Notes under the pieces: model-generated
What the model was told of the DNA's origin: nothing
Database searches by the model: none
Seen by the model: only the letters and a program-made list of their open reading frames with translations
Program-made: the position numbers and the translations under genes
NCBI RefSeq assembly: GCF_000337195.1
Contig: NZ_AOID01000009.1
Span: 1-47,957, forward strand
Origin: Natrinema versiforme JCM 10478
GTDB taxonomy: Archaea; Halobacteriota; Halobacteria; Halobacteriales; Natrialbaceae
Reading direction: 5' to 3'
DNA length: 47,957 bases
In this document: piece after piece, positions 8,445-17,770 of the stretch
Position numbering within the stretch: the first letter of the stretch is position 1
Layout of the letters: each line of letters starts with the position of its first letter

Positions 8445-8683
8445 CACCCTGAAAACGGCCGAACACGGGAGAATAGTTCAATAGCCACAAACGCGGGTTC
8501 CGTTCTCCGAACGAATGTGGACAAGTATGCGCTCGAATCGCGGATATAATAATGATCTTTCATACATCTTCTTCAATGGCTGTCCATTCTTCACGAAAGT
8601 TCCTTGGTAATCTATAGCAAAGGCTTTAGGTCCGGTAGTGCGAAAATCCGGGTACGGTTGGCCCATCGGCCACTGATCCACCT
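8445..8683. other. AT-rich spacer upstream of porA
   Basis: A 239-bp spacer that is markedly AT-richer than its surroundings between about 8530 and 8640. It probably holds the porAB promoter; several weak TATA-like runs are present (around 8545 and 8622), and none sits at leaderless distance from the ATG, so a 5' leader is likely. No small gene or stable RNA was recognised. Confidence 0.4.
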
Positions 8684-10588
8684 ATGAGCAGCGACGAACT
8701 CATCTGGCGAATCGCGGGCGGTTCCGGAGACGGGATCGACTCGACGAGCCAGAACTTTGCCAAGGCGCTGATGCGCTCGGGGCTCGACGTATTTACACAC
8801 CGCCACTATCCGTCGCGGATTCGGGGCGGCCACACCTACGTCGAGATCCGGGCCGCGGACCGCGAGGTACAGTCACGTGGCGACGGCTACAATTTCCTGC
8901 TCGCGCTGGGCGACTCCTTCGCCCGCAACCCACAGGAAGAGGCCTACTACGGAAACGAAGAGATCAAACCCCTCTCGGAGAACCTAGACGACCTCCGCGA
9001 AGGCGGGATCATCGTCTACGACGAGGGCCTCGTCAGCGAGGAAGACGTCGAGGCGATCAATCTCGAGGAACGTGCCGAAGCAAACGATTGGCACGTCTTC
9101 CCGATGGACCTCCGGTCGCTCGCCCGCGAGCACGGCCGCGAGGTCATGCGCAACACCGCCGGCGTCGGCGTCACCGCGGCGCTGCTCGACATGGATCTCG
9201 AGCACATCGAGGACCTGATGTCCGACGCCATGGGCGGGGACATCCTCGAGTCGAACCTCGAGATCCTCCACGAGGCCCACGACATCGTCACGGAGGAGTA
9301 CGACTTCGAGCACGACCTCCGGGTCCCTGAAGGCTCCCACGAGAGCCAGCAGGCGCTGCTGTCGGGCTCGAACGCGATCGCCTACGGTGCCATCGACGCC
9401 GGCTGTCGGTTCATCGCCGGCTACCCGATGACCCCGTGGACGGACGTGTTCACCATCCTCAGCCAGAACTTCCCCGACATGGGCGGCGTCTCCGAGCAGG
9501 TCGAAGACGAGATCGCCGCGGCCGCGCTCGCAGTGGGCGCGAGTCACGCCGGCGTCAAGGCCATGTCCGGCTCTTCGGGCGGCGGCTTCGCCCTGATGAG
9601 CGAACCGCTCGGGCTCGCCGAGATGACCGAGACGCCGCTGGTCCTCATCGAGGCCATGCGCGCCGGTCCCTCGACCGGGATGCCGACCAAGCCCGAACAG
9701 TCCGACTTAGAGCACGTGCTCTACACGAGTCAGGGCGACTCCCAGCGCGTCGTCTTCGCGCCGGGCAACATCGAGGAGGCCTACGAGCAGACCCGACTCG
9801 CCTTCGAGATCGCGTGGGACTACCAGATCCCCGCGATCCTCATCTACGACCAGAAGCTCGGCGGCGAGAACACCAACGTCGACCTCGAGTTCTTCGACCG
9901 CGAACCCAAGCCGGATCTCGGGTCGACGCTGACCGAAGACGAGCTTCGAGAGGCCGCACACGACAACTCCGGGAAGTTCAAGCGGTTCAACCACGAGGAC
10001 GCCGAGAACGGCGTCAGCCCGCGGTCGCTGCCCGGCCAGAAGGGCGGGCGCTACCTCGCGACCGGTAACGAGCACTCGCCCGTCGGGCACATCAGCGAGG
10101 ACCCCGACAACCGCGTCGCCCAAATGGATCGTCGCATCGAGAAACTCGAGTCGATCCGCGAGGAACTCGACGAGGAACGCGAGTCCACGCAGACCTACTT
10201 CGGCGACGAGACGGCCGACTACGGTATCATCACGTGGGGCTCGAGTCAGGGTGCCGTCGAGGAGGCCATCGGCCGACTCAACGAGAACGGCCACTCCGTC
10301 AAGGGGCTCAGCGTCTCCGATATGATGCCGTTCCCCGAGCAGGAAGTGACCGAGTTCCTCGAGAGCGTCGACGAGGCGCTGGTCGTCGAGATGAACGCCA
10401 CCGCGCAGTTCCGCGGCCTGCTCCAGAAGGAACTGGGTCGCTTCGGCGAGAAGCTGACCAGCCTGCTGAAGTACAACGGCAACCCCTTCGAGCCCGCCGA
10501 GATCGTCGAGGGCTTCGAAGTCAATCTCGCCGACGAGGACCGCGAACCGACCGCACAGGTACGAATCGAACCCGCTGCAGGTGACTGA
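8684..10588 (+). CDS. porA: pyruvate (2-oxoacid):ferredoxin oxidoreductase, alpha subunit
   Basis: Decarboxylates a 2-oxoacid to acyl-CoA and passes electrons to ferredoxin. At 634 residues it is a gamma-alpha fusion. Residues 1-190 form the gamma domain (WRIAGGSGDGIDSTSQNF, HRHYPSRIRGGHTYVE). From about 215 the pyrimidine-binding alpha domain follows (GSNAIAYGAIDAGCRFIAGY, SGSSGGGFALMSEP), and a C-terminal transketolase-like domain ends it. Length and the 311-aa partner fit the halobacterial pyruvate enzyme better than the shorter 2-oxoglutarate enzyme, but the substrate is not proven. porB follows after 3 nt. Confidence 0.88.
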   Translation: MSSDELIWRIAGGSGDGIDSTSQNFAKALMRSGLDVFTHRHYPSRIRGGHTYVEIRAADREVQSRGDGYNFLLALGDSFARNPQEEAYYGNEEIKPLSENLDDLREGGIIVYDEGLVSEEDVEAINLEERAEANDWHVFPMDLRSLAREHGREVMRNTAGVGVTAALLDMDLEHIEDLMSDAMGGDILESNLEILHEAHDIVTEEYDFEHDLRVPEGSHESQQALLSGSNAIAYGAIDAGCRFIAGYPMTPWTDVFTILSQNFPDMGGVSEQVEDEIAAAALAVGASHAGVKAMSGSSGGGFALMSEPLGLAEMTETPLVLIEAMRAGPSTGMPTKPEQSDLEHVLYTSQGDSQRVVFAPGNIEEAYEQTRLAFEIAWDYQIPAILIYDQKLGGENTNVDLEFFDREPKPDLGSTLTEDELREAAHDNSGKFKRFNHEDAENGVSPRSLPGQKGGRYLATGNEHSPVGHISEDPDNRVAQMDRRIEKLESIREELDEERESTQTYFGDETADYGIITWGSSQGAVEEAIGRLNENGHSVKGLSVSDMMPFPEQEVTEFLESVDEALVVEMNATAQFRGLLQKELGRFGEKLTSLLKYNGNPFEPAEIVEGFEVNLADEDREPTAQVRIEPAAGD

Positions 10589-10591
10589 CCC

Positions 10592-11527
10592 ATGAGTGCA
10601 TTCAACGCGATCGGAGAGGAACGAGAGATCGACCGGGACGAGTTTACCCCCGGCGTCGAACCGCAGCCGACGTGGTGTCCGGGCTGTGGTGACTTCGGCG
10701 TTCTGAAGTCACTGAAACAGGCGCTGCCGGAGATCGGCAAGACGCCCGAAGAGGTGCTGACCGTCACCGGGATCGGCTGTTCCGGCAAGCTGAACAGCTA
10801 CCTCGACACGTACGGGTTCCACACGATCCACGGGCGCTCGCTGCCCGTGGCCCGCGCCGCGAAACTCGCCAACACCGACCTCGAGGTTATCGCCGCCGGC
10901 GGTGACGGCGACGGCTACGGGATCGGCGGCAACCACTTCATCCACTCGGCGCGGGAGAACCACGATATGACCTACATCGTGTTCAACAACGAGATCTTCG
11001 GCCTGACGAAGGGCCAGACCTCGCCGACCAGCCCGAAGGGTCACAAGTCCAAGACCCAGCCCTCGGGCAGCGCGAAGACGCCGATTCGGCCGCTGTCGCA
11101 GTCGCTGACCGCCGGCGCGAGCTACGTCGCCCGCACCGCCGCGGTCAATCCGAATCAGGCAAAGGAGATCATCAAGGAAGCCATCGAACACGACGGCTTC
11201 GCACACATCGACTTCCTGACCCAGTGTCCGACGTGGAACAAGGACGCTCGGCAGTACGTCCCCTACGTCGACATCCAGGAGTCCGACGACTACGACCACG
11301 ACATCCACGACCGCGCGGAAGCCGCCGAGATGATGCGCGAGACCGAGGACGTGCTCAACGAGGGCACCGTCCTGACCGGCCGCTACTACGTCGACGAGGA
11401 CCGCCCGTCCTACCAGGAAGAGAAGTCCGCCGTCGGCGAGCTCCCCGACCAGCCGCTGGCCGAACGGTACTTCGACGACGACGTCGAGTGGGAGCGCAGC
11501 TACGACCTGCTCGAGCGCCACACGTAG
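10592..11527 (+). CDS. porB: pyruvate (2-oxoacid):ferredoxin oxidoreductase, beta subunit
   Basis: Thiamine-diphosphate and [4Fe-4S] subunit, 311 residues. TWCPGCGDFGVL supplies two cluster cysteines, TGIGCSGKL another, and the ThDP motif is GGDGDGYGIGGNH followed by YIVFNNEIFGLTKGQTSPTS. A later cysteine in FLTQCPTWN probably completes the cluster. The start overlaps nothing; a GGTGA sequence at the end of porA could serve as ribosome site. Co-transcribed with porA. A T-run at about 11551-11556 downstream may terminate transcription. Confidence 0.9.
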   Translation: MSAFNAIGEEREIDRDEFTPGVEPQPTWCPGCGDFGVLKSLKQALPEIGKTPEEVLTVTGIGCSGKLNSYLDTYGFHTIHGRSLPVARAAKLANTDLEVIAAGGDGDGYGIGGNHFIHSARENHDMTYIVFNNEIFGLTKGQTSPTSPKGHKSKTQPSGSAKTPIRPLSQSLTAGASYVARTAAVNPNQAKEIIKEAIEHDGFAHIDFLTQCPTWNKDARQYVPYVDIQESDDYDHDIHDRAEAAEMMRETEDVLNEGTVLTGRYYVDEDRPSYQEEKSAVGELPDQPLAERYFDDDVEWERSYDLLERHT

Positions 11528-11641
11528 CCCCGATTCGCGCGATCTCCACGGTTCGTTTTTTCGCAGTTTCCGACTCGACTCGAGACGGTTCACAGTCTCA
11601 CGAGTGTAACGAGCGGGGAGGGAAACGGGATACCGACTCCG

Positions 11642-12811
11642 TTAGCAGTCAGTCTGGAGCGACTCGCCGACCGCTACGGCCGTGCCGTCGTCGAACGCCT
11701 CGTCGGCGAAGACCGAATAGGTTTGCTCGCCGCAGGACCACTGTACCTCCGTGCCCGCGTCGGTTTCGGCGATCGTTCCCGTCGCGGTTCCGACCGCGAC
11801 CGCGTCGCCGCCGACCGCGAACCGTCGCGGGCCGTCGCTCGTCGTGACAGCGACCGTCTCGTCGTCCGGCGTGCGGTACCGGAGCGAGACCTGCGTCCGG
11901 TTCTCGTCGGGGAATTCGTAGCTCGTGATCGAGTCGAGTTCGACCGCGTCGGGCAACGCGTCCGCCGGCGGCTCGGCGACCGCGAACGGAACGGCCGCCG
12001 CGGCCGCGTCGATGGTCTCGTAGGCGTCGATCGAGGGGAACGTAACCGACTCGACGTGCGTGCCGTTCGCGCCCGCCGCCTGCGGGTCGAACGCGAAGTG
12101 CTCGTCGTCGATCCCGCCGTCGACCGTGAAGTTCCGATAGGTCCGCTCGAGGGCGACCCCCTCGCCCTCGACCGCGTGTTTGACCGGGAACAGCGTCTCC
12201 TGATCGTACCAGACCTCGACGCGGTCGACGCTGCGGTCGGCGGGCTCGCCCTCGCTGGTCGCCAGCGGAATGACGTACTCGGTGTCCTCGATCAGGACGC
12301 TGATCGAGCGCTCGATCGTCTCGCCGTCCGGCGGATCGAACGCGACGCGGTAGGCGTCGCGGCCGTCGACCGTCGTCTCCTCGGTCGCCGTGATCTCGTA
12401 GGCCTCGAGGTAGCGCTTCTGCTGTTCGTACAGTCCCTCGAGATACGATGTCGCGTTCGGGTCGGTCTCGAGGCGAGTCGCCCAGTTGTGGGTGGCGTCG
12501 TAATGCCAGCGCTCGTCGCCGTCGTCCGCGATGACGGTCTCCGCGCCGCCGGCGCTGGTTTCGATTCGGCTCTTCCCGTCGGCTCGGAGCCACACGGCTT
12601 CGGTGTATCGGGTCGTCTCGCCGTCGACGGTCCGGCGAACCTCGACCGTCGCAGTGACGTCGTTCGGCGGCTCGGCGTCGCTGATTTCCTGCTCGATATC
12701 GGCCGGCGTCGGGCCGCTACTCGGCAGTGTCGCACAGCCCGCGGTCAGGAGAACGAGCGCCAGCGCGACGGAGAGGAGCGCAGATCTGGGGTCACGATCG
12801 CTGGCCAACAT
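11642..12811 (-). CDS. LolA-like / DUF2092-type lipoprotein
   Basis: A secreted lipoprotein of 389 residues. The signal runs to a lipobox ALVLLTAGCAT with the lipidated cysteine at about residue 26. The mature part opens with a LolA-like beta fold (DVTATVEVRRTVDGE, DGKSRIETSAGGAETVI, GDERWHYDATHNWATRLE) followed by a repeat-like C-terminal domain of shorter strands. Haloarchaea have many such surface lipoproteins of unknown role, usually annotated as outer membrane lipoprotein-sorting proteins. A TATATAAC directly abuts the ATG, too close to act for this start, so a different promoter or start is possible. Confidence 0.8.
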   Translation of the reverse strand: MLASDRDPRSALLSVALALVLLTAGCATLPSSGPTPADIEQEISDAEPPNDVTATVEVRRTVDGETTRYTEAVWLRADGKSRIETSAGGAETVIADDGDERWHYDATHNWATRLETDPNATSYLEGLYEQQKRYLEAYEITATEETTVDGRDAYRVAFDPPDGETIERSISVLIEDTEYVIPLATSEGEPADRSVDRVEVWYDQETLFPVKHAVEGEGVALERTYRNFTVDGGIDDEHFAFDPQAAGANGTHVESVTFPSIDAYETIDAAAAAVPFAVAEPPADALPDAVELDSITSYEFPDENRTQVSLRYRTPDDETVAVTTSDGPRRFAVGGDAVAVGTATGTIAETDAGTEVQWSCGEQTYSVFADEAFDDGTAVAVGESLQTDC

Positions 12812-12884
12812 GTTATATACCTCACGTTTCAGCGATCATTAACGCGTCGGTCCGGGAACTGCTGTCGCCGCAGTCGGCCGCCGG

Positions 12885-13199
12885 CTACTCGCGAGCGCCG
12901 AATCCGCCGGCGAACAGGTTCGAGAGGTATCGCAGGACGAGCAAGGCGACGATCAGCCCGGCGAGAAAGCGGGGGTCGAAGCCGGCCCGCATCTCCCGGA
13001 TGCCGTACGCCACCACGAGCACCCCCATGAGCAGGGCCGTCCCGCCGGCCCATCGAGAAACGTACGCCGGGTCGACCGACTCGTCGTAGTTCGCGTGGAG
13101 ATCGACACGCCCGCGGAACGCGATAAGAGAGCCGAGGCCCAGGATCGCGAGCCCGCAGAGCACCCAGACGAAACCGCTGACGAGATTTGGGTCGACCAT
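12885..13199 (-). CDS. small membrane protein, three predicted helices
   Basis: A 104-residue protein beginning MVDPNLVSGFVWVLCGLAIL. Hydrophobic segments lie at about residues 8-28, 50-68 and 78-97, joined by short charged loops. The ATG at 13199 is chosen because a TTATTC element lies about 28 bp upstream and the longer frame is arginine-rich and non-hydrophobic. Organisation resembles DUF3784-like small membrane proteins, which is a weak comparison. Lies upstream of the LolA-like lipoprotein gene on the same strand, 73 bp apart. Confidence 0.7.
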   Translation of the reverse strand: MVDPNLVSGFVWVLCGLAILGLGSLIAFRGRVDLHANYDESVDPAYVSRWAGGTALLMGVLVVAYGIREMRAGFDPRFLAGLIVALLVLRYLSNLFAGGFGARE

Positions 13200-13352
13200 A
13201 CCGGTGTGGAGTCTGGGCCCAGCGGGCGAATAAGTCCGACGGTTATCCGGCCGAACTGCGGCCTGAAAGCCGCCCGCTCGCCGTCTTCCGTTCGGATATC
13301 CGTCGTTTTCGTATACAAAAGATATTTTTCTGCCCGAGCAAAACATACTCTC

Positions 13353-13781
13353 ATGAGTACGCAGGCGACGGAAGACCGTATTCTCGACGTTCTCGAGGAG
13401 GACGCACAGGCGTCCTACGCCGAGATCGCCGAGCGGGCGAACGTCTCGAAGCCCACAGTGCGCAAGTACATCAATCAACTCGAGGAGGAGGGTGTCATCG
13501 TCGGCTATTCGGCCGACATCGACCCGAAGAAGCTCTCGAGCCAGACGATCGCGATGGTCGGACTGGACGTGGCGAGCGAGCGCTACGTCGAGGCGACGAA
13601 AGCGATCAAGGACCTCGAGGAGGTCGAGGCGCTGTACAGTTCCAGCGGCGACCACATGCTGATGGCCGAAGTGCGCGCCGAGGACGGCGACGCGCTCGGC
13701 GAGATCATCTCCGAGGAACTCCTCGAGATCGACGGCGTCACCGCGGCCCATCCCTCGTTCCTGCAGGAGCGACTGAAGTAA
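13353..13781 (+). CDS. Lrp/AsnC family transcriptional regulator
   Basis: A 142-residue feast/famine regulator. The N-terminal winged HTH is ILDVLEEDAQASYAEIAERA, VSKPTVRKYINQLEEEGVI with GYSADIDPKKL, then a RAM ligand/oligomerisation domain (TIAMVGLDVASERY, LYSSSGDHMLMAEVRAED). A TATA-like AAAAGATATTTT about 28 bp before the ATG indicates a leaderless message and fixes the start. Its targets and effector cannot be deduced; the divergent small membrane protein shares the spacer. Confidence 0.92.
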   Translation: MSTQATEDRILDVLEEDAQASYAEIAERANVSKPTVRKYINQLEEEGVIVGYSADIDPKKLSSQTIAMVGLDVASERYVEATKAIKDLEEVEALYSSSGDHMLMAEVRAEDGDALGEIISEELLEIDGVTAAHPSFLQERLK

Positions 13782-13855
13782 CCCCCGGAGCTCTCCGTCG
13801 TCGCCGCCGTCGGGATTCACGTTTTCACGCTGGGCGTCGTACCCCCGGACAGTTC

Positions 13856-14335
13856 ATGCAGACATACGAACGCGAAACGACCGTCGACTCGCCGTTCGAC
13901 TCGGTCTGGGGGTTTCATTCGCGGATCTCCGGGCTCGAAGGGGTCACGCCCGACTGGCTCCAGCTGCGCGTCGAGCGCGTGATCGGCCCCGACGGCGAGC
14001 CGGACCCGGACGTGCTCGAGCCCGGGTCGGAGATCGCGCTGTCGATGCGCCCGTTCGGCGTGGGGCCGCGCCAGCACTGGACGTCGGTGATCACGGCCCG
14101 CGAGCGCGGCGAGGGGTCAGCGTACTTTCGTGACGAGATGGTTCACGGCCCGTTCGACCACTGGGAGCACACGCACACGTTCTTCGCCGACCGGGAGCAG
14201 ACAGTGATCCGGGATCGCGTCGAGTACGACCTGCCGTTCGGCGGCCTCGGCGACGCGGTCGAGCCCGTCTCGACGCTCGGCTTCGAGGCCATGTTCCGGG
14301 CGCGCCACCGGTTGGCGAAAGCGCAACTCGAGTGA
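13856..14335 (+). CDS. SRPBCC (START/Bet v1-like) family protein
   Basis: A 159-residue soluble helix-grip protein that probably binds a hydrophobic ligand. It begins MQTYERETTVDSPFDSVW, the usual first strand and helix, with a central HGPFDHWEHTHTF and a C-terminal long helix (GFEAMFRARHRLAKAQLE). Proteins of this type ending in RHRxL are widespread in haloarchaea as ligand-binding or cyclase/dehydrase-like proteins of unknown substrate. Monocistronic as far as visible. Confidence 0.8.
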   Translation: MQTYERETTVDSPFDSVWGFHSRISGLEGVTPDWLQLRVERVIGPDGEPDPDVLEPGSEIALSMRPFGVGPRQHWTSVITARERGEGSAYFRDEMVHGPFDHWEHTHTFFADREQTVIRDRVEYDLPFGGLGDAVEPVSTLGFEAMFRARHRLAKAQLE

Positions 14336-14425
14336 TCGGCGAAGCCGGTCGGAGGAACGCCGCTCCGTTCGGATTCGAGAGGTGTACCACGCTCGTTTTT
14401 GCCTGTTGGGCCACTAGAACGGACC

Positions 14426-15022
14426 ATGACTGACCGCGAGGGACTCGAGCGCCGGGAGCTGTTGGGTTCGCTCGGGGCGGGCGCAGCCGCCGGCATCGCG
14501 GGGTGTCTCGGCGGCGACGAGGACGACGAGGACGACGACTCTCAGGCGCAGGTGTACGAGCCGACGATGGAAGGCGTCGAGGAGGGTCCGGTCGAGTTCG
14601 GGGACGACGACAGCTGCGCTGTCTGTGGTATGTCGGTTCAGAAATATTTCGGCGGTCGAGGGCAACTCGTTCACGAAAACGGATTGGGGGCGACAGTCGA
14701 GTCCCCGGGCTGTCTGTTCGCCTACGTCGCCTCGTCGACGCCGGATTCGCCGATCGCCGGGGCGTGGGCGGTCGACCGCCGGACCGGCGACCTCATCGAC
14801 GCGACCGAAGCTCACTTCGTCCTCATCACCGACAAAGAGGCGGCCGACGATCCGATGGGGATCGACCCGCGTCCCTACGCCGACCGCGCGGACGCCGTCG
14901 CGTTCCTCGAGGAGTGGGACGCCGAAGCCCTGAACGCTGAGGACGACATCATCGTCGGACTGGACGAGGTCGACCTCGAGCTCGCATCGATCTACCGCGG
15001 CTCGCGACTCCCCAACGAGTAG
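14426..15022 (+). CDS. NosL-like copper-binding lipoprotein
   Basis: A 198-residue exported lipoprotein. ERRELLGSLGAGAAAGIAGC combines a twin-arginine type N-terminus with a lipobox (C at about 27), then an acidic linker. The NosL-type metal motif is DSCAVCGMSV, with candidate Cu(I) ligands Cys, Cys and Met, followed by the NosL fold (GATVESPGCLFAYVAS). NosL delivers copper to nitrous oxide reductase, but no nos genes are in view, so this is probably a NosL homologue in general copper handling. It could relate to the cupredoxin 4 kb away (inference). Confidence 0.8.
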   Translation: MTDREGLERRELLGSLGAGAAAGIAGCLGGDEDDEDDDSQAQVYEPTMEGVEEGPVEFGDDDSCAVCGMSVQKYFGGRGQLVHENGLGATVESPGCLFAYVASSTPDSPIAGAWAVDRRTGDLIDATEAHFVLITDKEAADDPMGIDPRPYADRADAVAFLEEWDAEALNAEDDIIVGLDEVDLELASIYRGSRLPNE

Positions 15023-15077
15023 CGACCGACAGTTCGTTCCGGAACCCGTTTGGGCCTTCGAGCGAGTGCGATCACGT

Positions 15078-15980
15078 GTGAACACCGACCTCGAGGTCAC
15101 GCCGGCGGTCGCGCTCGCCGTCGCGGTGTTCGCGACGAGCACCAGCGCGATTCTGGTTCGCTGGAGCGCGGCCCCGAGTTCGGTCGCGGCCTTCTACCGG
15201 GTCCTCTTTACCACGGTGCTGGTCGCGCCCCTCGCCGTGACCCGCCACCGCGCGGCCTTCGGGCGACTCTCGCGGCGCGACCTCGCGGGTGCCGCCGTCG
15301 CCGGCCTCGCGCTCGCGGTCCACTTCGCGGCGTGGTTCGAGAGCCTCGAGCACACCACGGTCGCGGCGAGCGTCACGCTCGTCCAGACCCAACCGATCTT
15401 CGTGGCCCTCGGTGCGAGCCTCGTCCTCGGCGAACGGATCGACCGGGTGACGGCGGCGGGAATCGCCGTCGCGATCGTCGGGGCCGCCGCGATGTCGCTG
15501 GGCGACACCGGGGGCGCGGCCCTCTCCGGCGCGACGCCGTACGGGAACGCCCTCGCCGTCTTAGGCGCGGTGACCGTCGCCGGCTACGTGCTGGCCGGCC
15601 GCTCGATCCGCCAGCGCGTGCCGCTGTTTCCCTACGTGACCGTCGTCTACGGTGCCTGCGTCCTCGCCCTCTTCTGGCTCGTCGGCCTGCAGGGCCACAG
15701 CTACGTCGGCTACCCGCCCCGCGAGTGGCTGCTGTTCTTCGGGCTGGCCGTCGGCCCCGGCGTCTTCGGCCACACGGTGAGCAACTGGGTCCTCGAGCAC
15801 CTCGAGTCGGTCGTCGTCAGCGTCGCGTGGCTCGGCGAACCGGTCGGCGCAACCCTGCTCGCGCTCGTCTTGCTCGCGGAGGTCCCCGACGCGGTCACGA
15901 TCGCCGGCGGCCTCGTCGTGATCGCGGGGGTCGCGGTGACGACCCTCGAGCGCGAGCGGGGCCACGGAACGGCGGACTGA
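15078..15980 (+). CDS. EamA/DMT family transporter
   Basis: About 300 residues with ten predicted membrane helices in two EamA repeats. Repeat 1 begins VTPAVALAVAVFATSTSAIL and includes SSVAAFYRVLFTT; repeat 2 begins PYGNALAVLGAVTVAGYVL and ends in GEPVGATLLALVLLAEVPD. Drug/metabolite transporter substrates range widely, so none is assigned. The GTG at 15078 starts just before helix 1; a second in-frame GTG at 15066 would add four residues and cannot be excluded. Confidence 0.85.
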   Translation: MNTDLEVTPAVALAVAVFATSTSAILVRWSAAPSSVAAFYRVLFTTVLVAPLAVTRHRAAFGRLSRRDLAGAAVAGLALAVHFAAWFESLEHTTVAASVTLVQTQPIFVALGASLVLGERIDRVTAAGIAVAIVGAAAMSLGDTGGAALSGATPYGNALAVLGAVTVAGYVLAGRSIRQRVPLFPYVTVVYGACVLALFWLVGLQGHSYVGYPPREWLLFFGLAVGPGVFGHTVSNWVLEHLESVVVSVAWLGEPVGATLLALVLLAEVPDAVTIAGGLVVIAGVAVTTLERERGHGTAD

Positions 15981-16224
15981 CGGACTCGGCCGCGACAAGG
16001 CGTCCTGATAGCTATCGTCGTCCTCGAGCAGCCGCGTCCAGCCGTCGTGACGGGGGAGCTGCAGTACTGGCATATGCGTCAGGGTTGCCGATCGTCGCGA
16101 TCCCAGTTTTGCCGCTCGAGACACGCTCGAGTCGCCGCAAGCGATAGAGCAAAGACGCGACGGCATCGAACGCGAGTGATTGACGAATGGGACAGCAACA
16201 CTCGGGCGTCGCGAGGAGGCGACG

Positions 16225-16392
16225 ATGAGCACGAATCGACGGGGCGGACACGTTACTAGCGCGAGCGACACGGTCGAGCGGGAGTGCGGTCACTGCGAGT
16301 GGCACGGGGCTGCGGGATCCTATGCGGAACTGATCAAACGGTATCAGGATCACCTTCGCGATGAACACCCGACAGCGTGGCTGCGAAGCTAA
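16225..16392 (+). CDS. 55-aa C2H2-type zinc finger protein
   Basis: A very small protein with ERECGHCEWHG near residues 19-28 and YQDHLRDEHPTAW at 40-52, giving Cys21, Cys24, His43 and His48 as a C2H2 zinc finger. The ATG at 16225 follows a GGAGG Shine-Dalgarno site at 16215-16219 with 5-nt spacing; this favours it over an upstream ATG at 16180. Tiny zinc fingers of this design are common in haloarchaea; this one is likely a nucleic-acid binder or a partner in a larger complex (inference). Confidence 0.75.
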   Translation: MSTNRRGGHVTSASDTVERECGHCEWHGAAGSYAELIKRYQDHLRDEHPTAWLRS

Positions 16393-16445
16393 CGTCGACA
16401 TCGCTAGCGGACCGGGCGAGGACCCGGTCCGAGCCGGCGGACCGG

Positions 16446-17612
16446 CTACGGCTCGAGCAGGACTTTAATGACGCCTTCCTCGCGTTCGTCGAACTTCTCG
16501 TACATCTCCGGCGCGCGGTCGAGGTCGACGCGGTGGGAGACGGCCCAGCTGGGGTCGGCACGCCCCTCGATAATCATGTCCCGAAGCTGTCGGTTGTACT
16601 CCTTGACGTTACACTGGCCGGTGCCCAGCTTCAGCCCCTTCTCGAAGAGTTTGCCGAAGTCGATACCGAGACGGCCCTGGGCCGCCATCTCGTCGGGCGC
16701 GCCGGGGTCCGACGGGACGTACAGTCCCGGGATGCCGAGCTCGCCGGTCGGTCGCACGGCCTGGATGAGTTGATTGAGCACGACCGCGGGGTTTTCGCGG
16801 GCCGGATCGTACGCGTCGTCGCTTGGATCCGTCTCGGGATCGATCGCCTGATAGCCCACCGCGTCGACGCCGTTGTCGACGCCCTCGCCGTGTAAATCTT
16901 TGATCTGTTCGACTGGGTCGCTCTCCTCGAAGTTGATCGGCCGCGCGTCACAGTGCTCCTCGGCTAGCTCGAGGCGGCTCTCCACGCGGTCGACGACGTA
17001 AATCTCCGATGCGCCCTGAAGCTTCGCGCTGTAGGCGGCCATCAGGCCGACGGGGCCGGCCCCGAAGATCGCGATCGACTCGCCGGGTTGCAGATTCGCG
17101 AGTCGGGTGCCGTGCCACCCCGTCGGGAAGATATCCGCGAGGAGTGCGAAGGAGTCCTCGTGTGCGTCACCCTCCGGTAGCTTCAGCGCGTTGAAGTCGG
17201 CGTACGGAACCCGGAGTTTCTCTGCCTGTCCGCCCTTGTACGGCCCCATCGCGACGTAGCCGTACGCGCCGCCGGCGAAGCCGGGATTGACGTTGGTACA
17301 GAACCCGGTGTAGCCGTTCTCGCAGTTCCGGCAGAACCCGCAGGCCACGTTGAACGGCATCACGACACGGTCGCCCTCCTCGAGTGACGTGACCGCGTCG
17401 CCGGTCTCGATCACGTTCCCCATGTTCTCGTGGCCGAAGACGATTCCCGGATCGGCCGCGGTCCGTCCCTCGTACATGTGAAGGTCCGAGCCGCAGATAC
17501 ACGTCGTCGTGATGTCGACGATGATGTCGTTCTCGTGTTCGATTTCCGGTTCGTCAACTGCTTCAACGGCCACCTCGTTCGGTCCCTGATAGACGACGGC
17601 GTTCATTGACAT
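16446..17612 (-). CDS. glutathione-independent formaldehyde dehydrogenase-like zinc MDR enzyme
   Basis: A medium-chain zinc dehydrogenase of 388 residues. It tracks bacterial glutathione-independent formaldehyde dehydrogenase closely: CICGSDLHMYEGRT (catalytic zinc), FGHENMGNVIE, the structural zinc loop NVACGFCRNCENGYTGFC, the subfamily-specific NPGFAGGAYGYVAMG and VPYADFNALKLPEGD, then LADIFPTGWHG and the NAD fold AIFGAGPVGLMAA. Expected to oxidise formaldehyde or other aldehydes/alcohols to acid with NAD. It is divergent from the GlcG/HbpS gene and lies downstream on the map of the PQQ operon. Enzyme activity is not demonstrated; some relatives prefer other aldehydes. Confidence 0.85.
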   Translation of the reverse strand: MSMNAVVYQGPNEVAVEAVDEPEIEHENDIIVDITTTCICGSDLHMYEGRTAADPGIVFGHENMGNVIETGDAVTSLEEGDRVVMPFNVACGFCRNCENGYTGFCTNVNPGFAGGAYGYVAMGPYKGGQAEKLRVPYADFNALKLPEGDAHEDSFALLADIFPTGWHGTRLANLQPGESIAIFGAGPVGLMAAYSAKLQGASEIYVVDRVESRLELAEEHCDARPINFEESDPVEQIKDLHGEGVDNGVDAVGYQAIDPETDPSDDAYDPARENPAVVLNQLIQAVRPTGELGIPGLYVPSDPGAPDEMAAQGRLGIDFGKLFEKGLKLGTGQCNVKEYNRQLRDMIIEGRADPSWAVSHRVDLDRAPEMYEKFDEREEGVIKVLLEP

Positions 17613-17770
17613 TCGGTATCGATCCTCGCTAAACGGACCACGGTCTCCGTTGTAAATGTTCGCCCGTTATCCGACGAAAAACAAACAACACCCAATTTGA
17701 GAGTGCCTTCAGCTGATCATTTCAACCGTAACTGTATTTCATCCGTACATATTATCATTTTCATAATGGG

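Noticed and set aside
8684-11527. 2-oxoglutarate:ferredoxin oxidoreductase (korAB) as alternative name
   Set aside because: Alpha and beta lengths (634 and 311) agree better with the halobacterial pyruvate enzyme. The alternative is not excluded by sequence alone.
13317-13329. A-rich run before the Lrp gene as a riboswitch leader
   Set aside because: Distance to the ATG is that of a TATA element for a leaderless message; no room for a structured leader.
15990-16073. Short minus-strand frame starting MPVLQLPRHDGW after the EamA gene
   Set aside because: It reads plausibly for about 25 codons but then runs antisense into the EamA gene without a stop. Possibly a gene fragment, but support is too thin.
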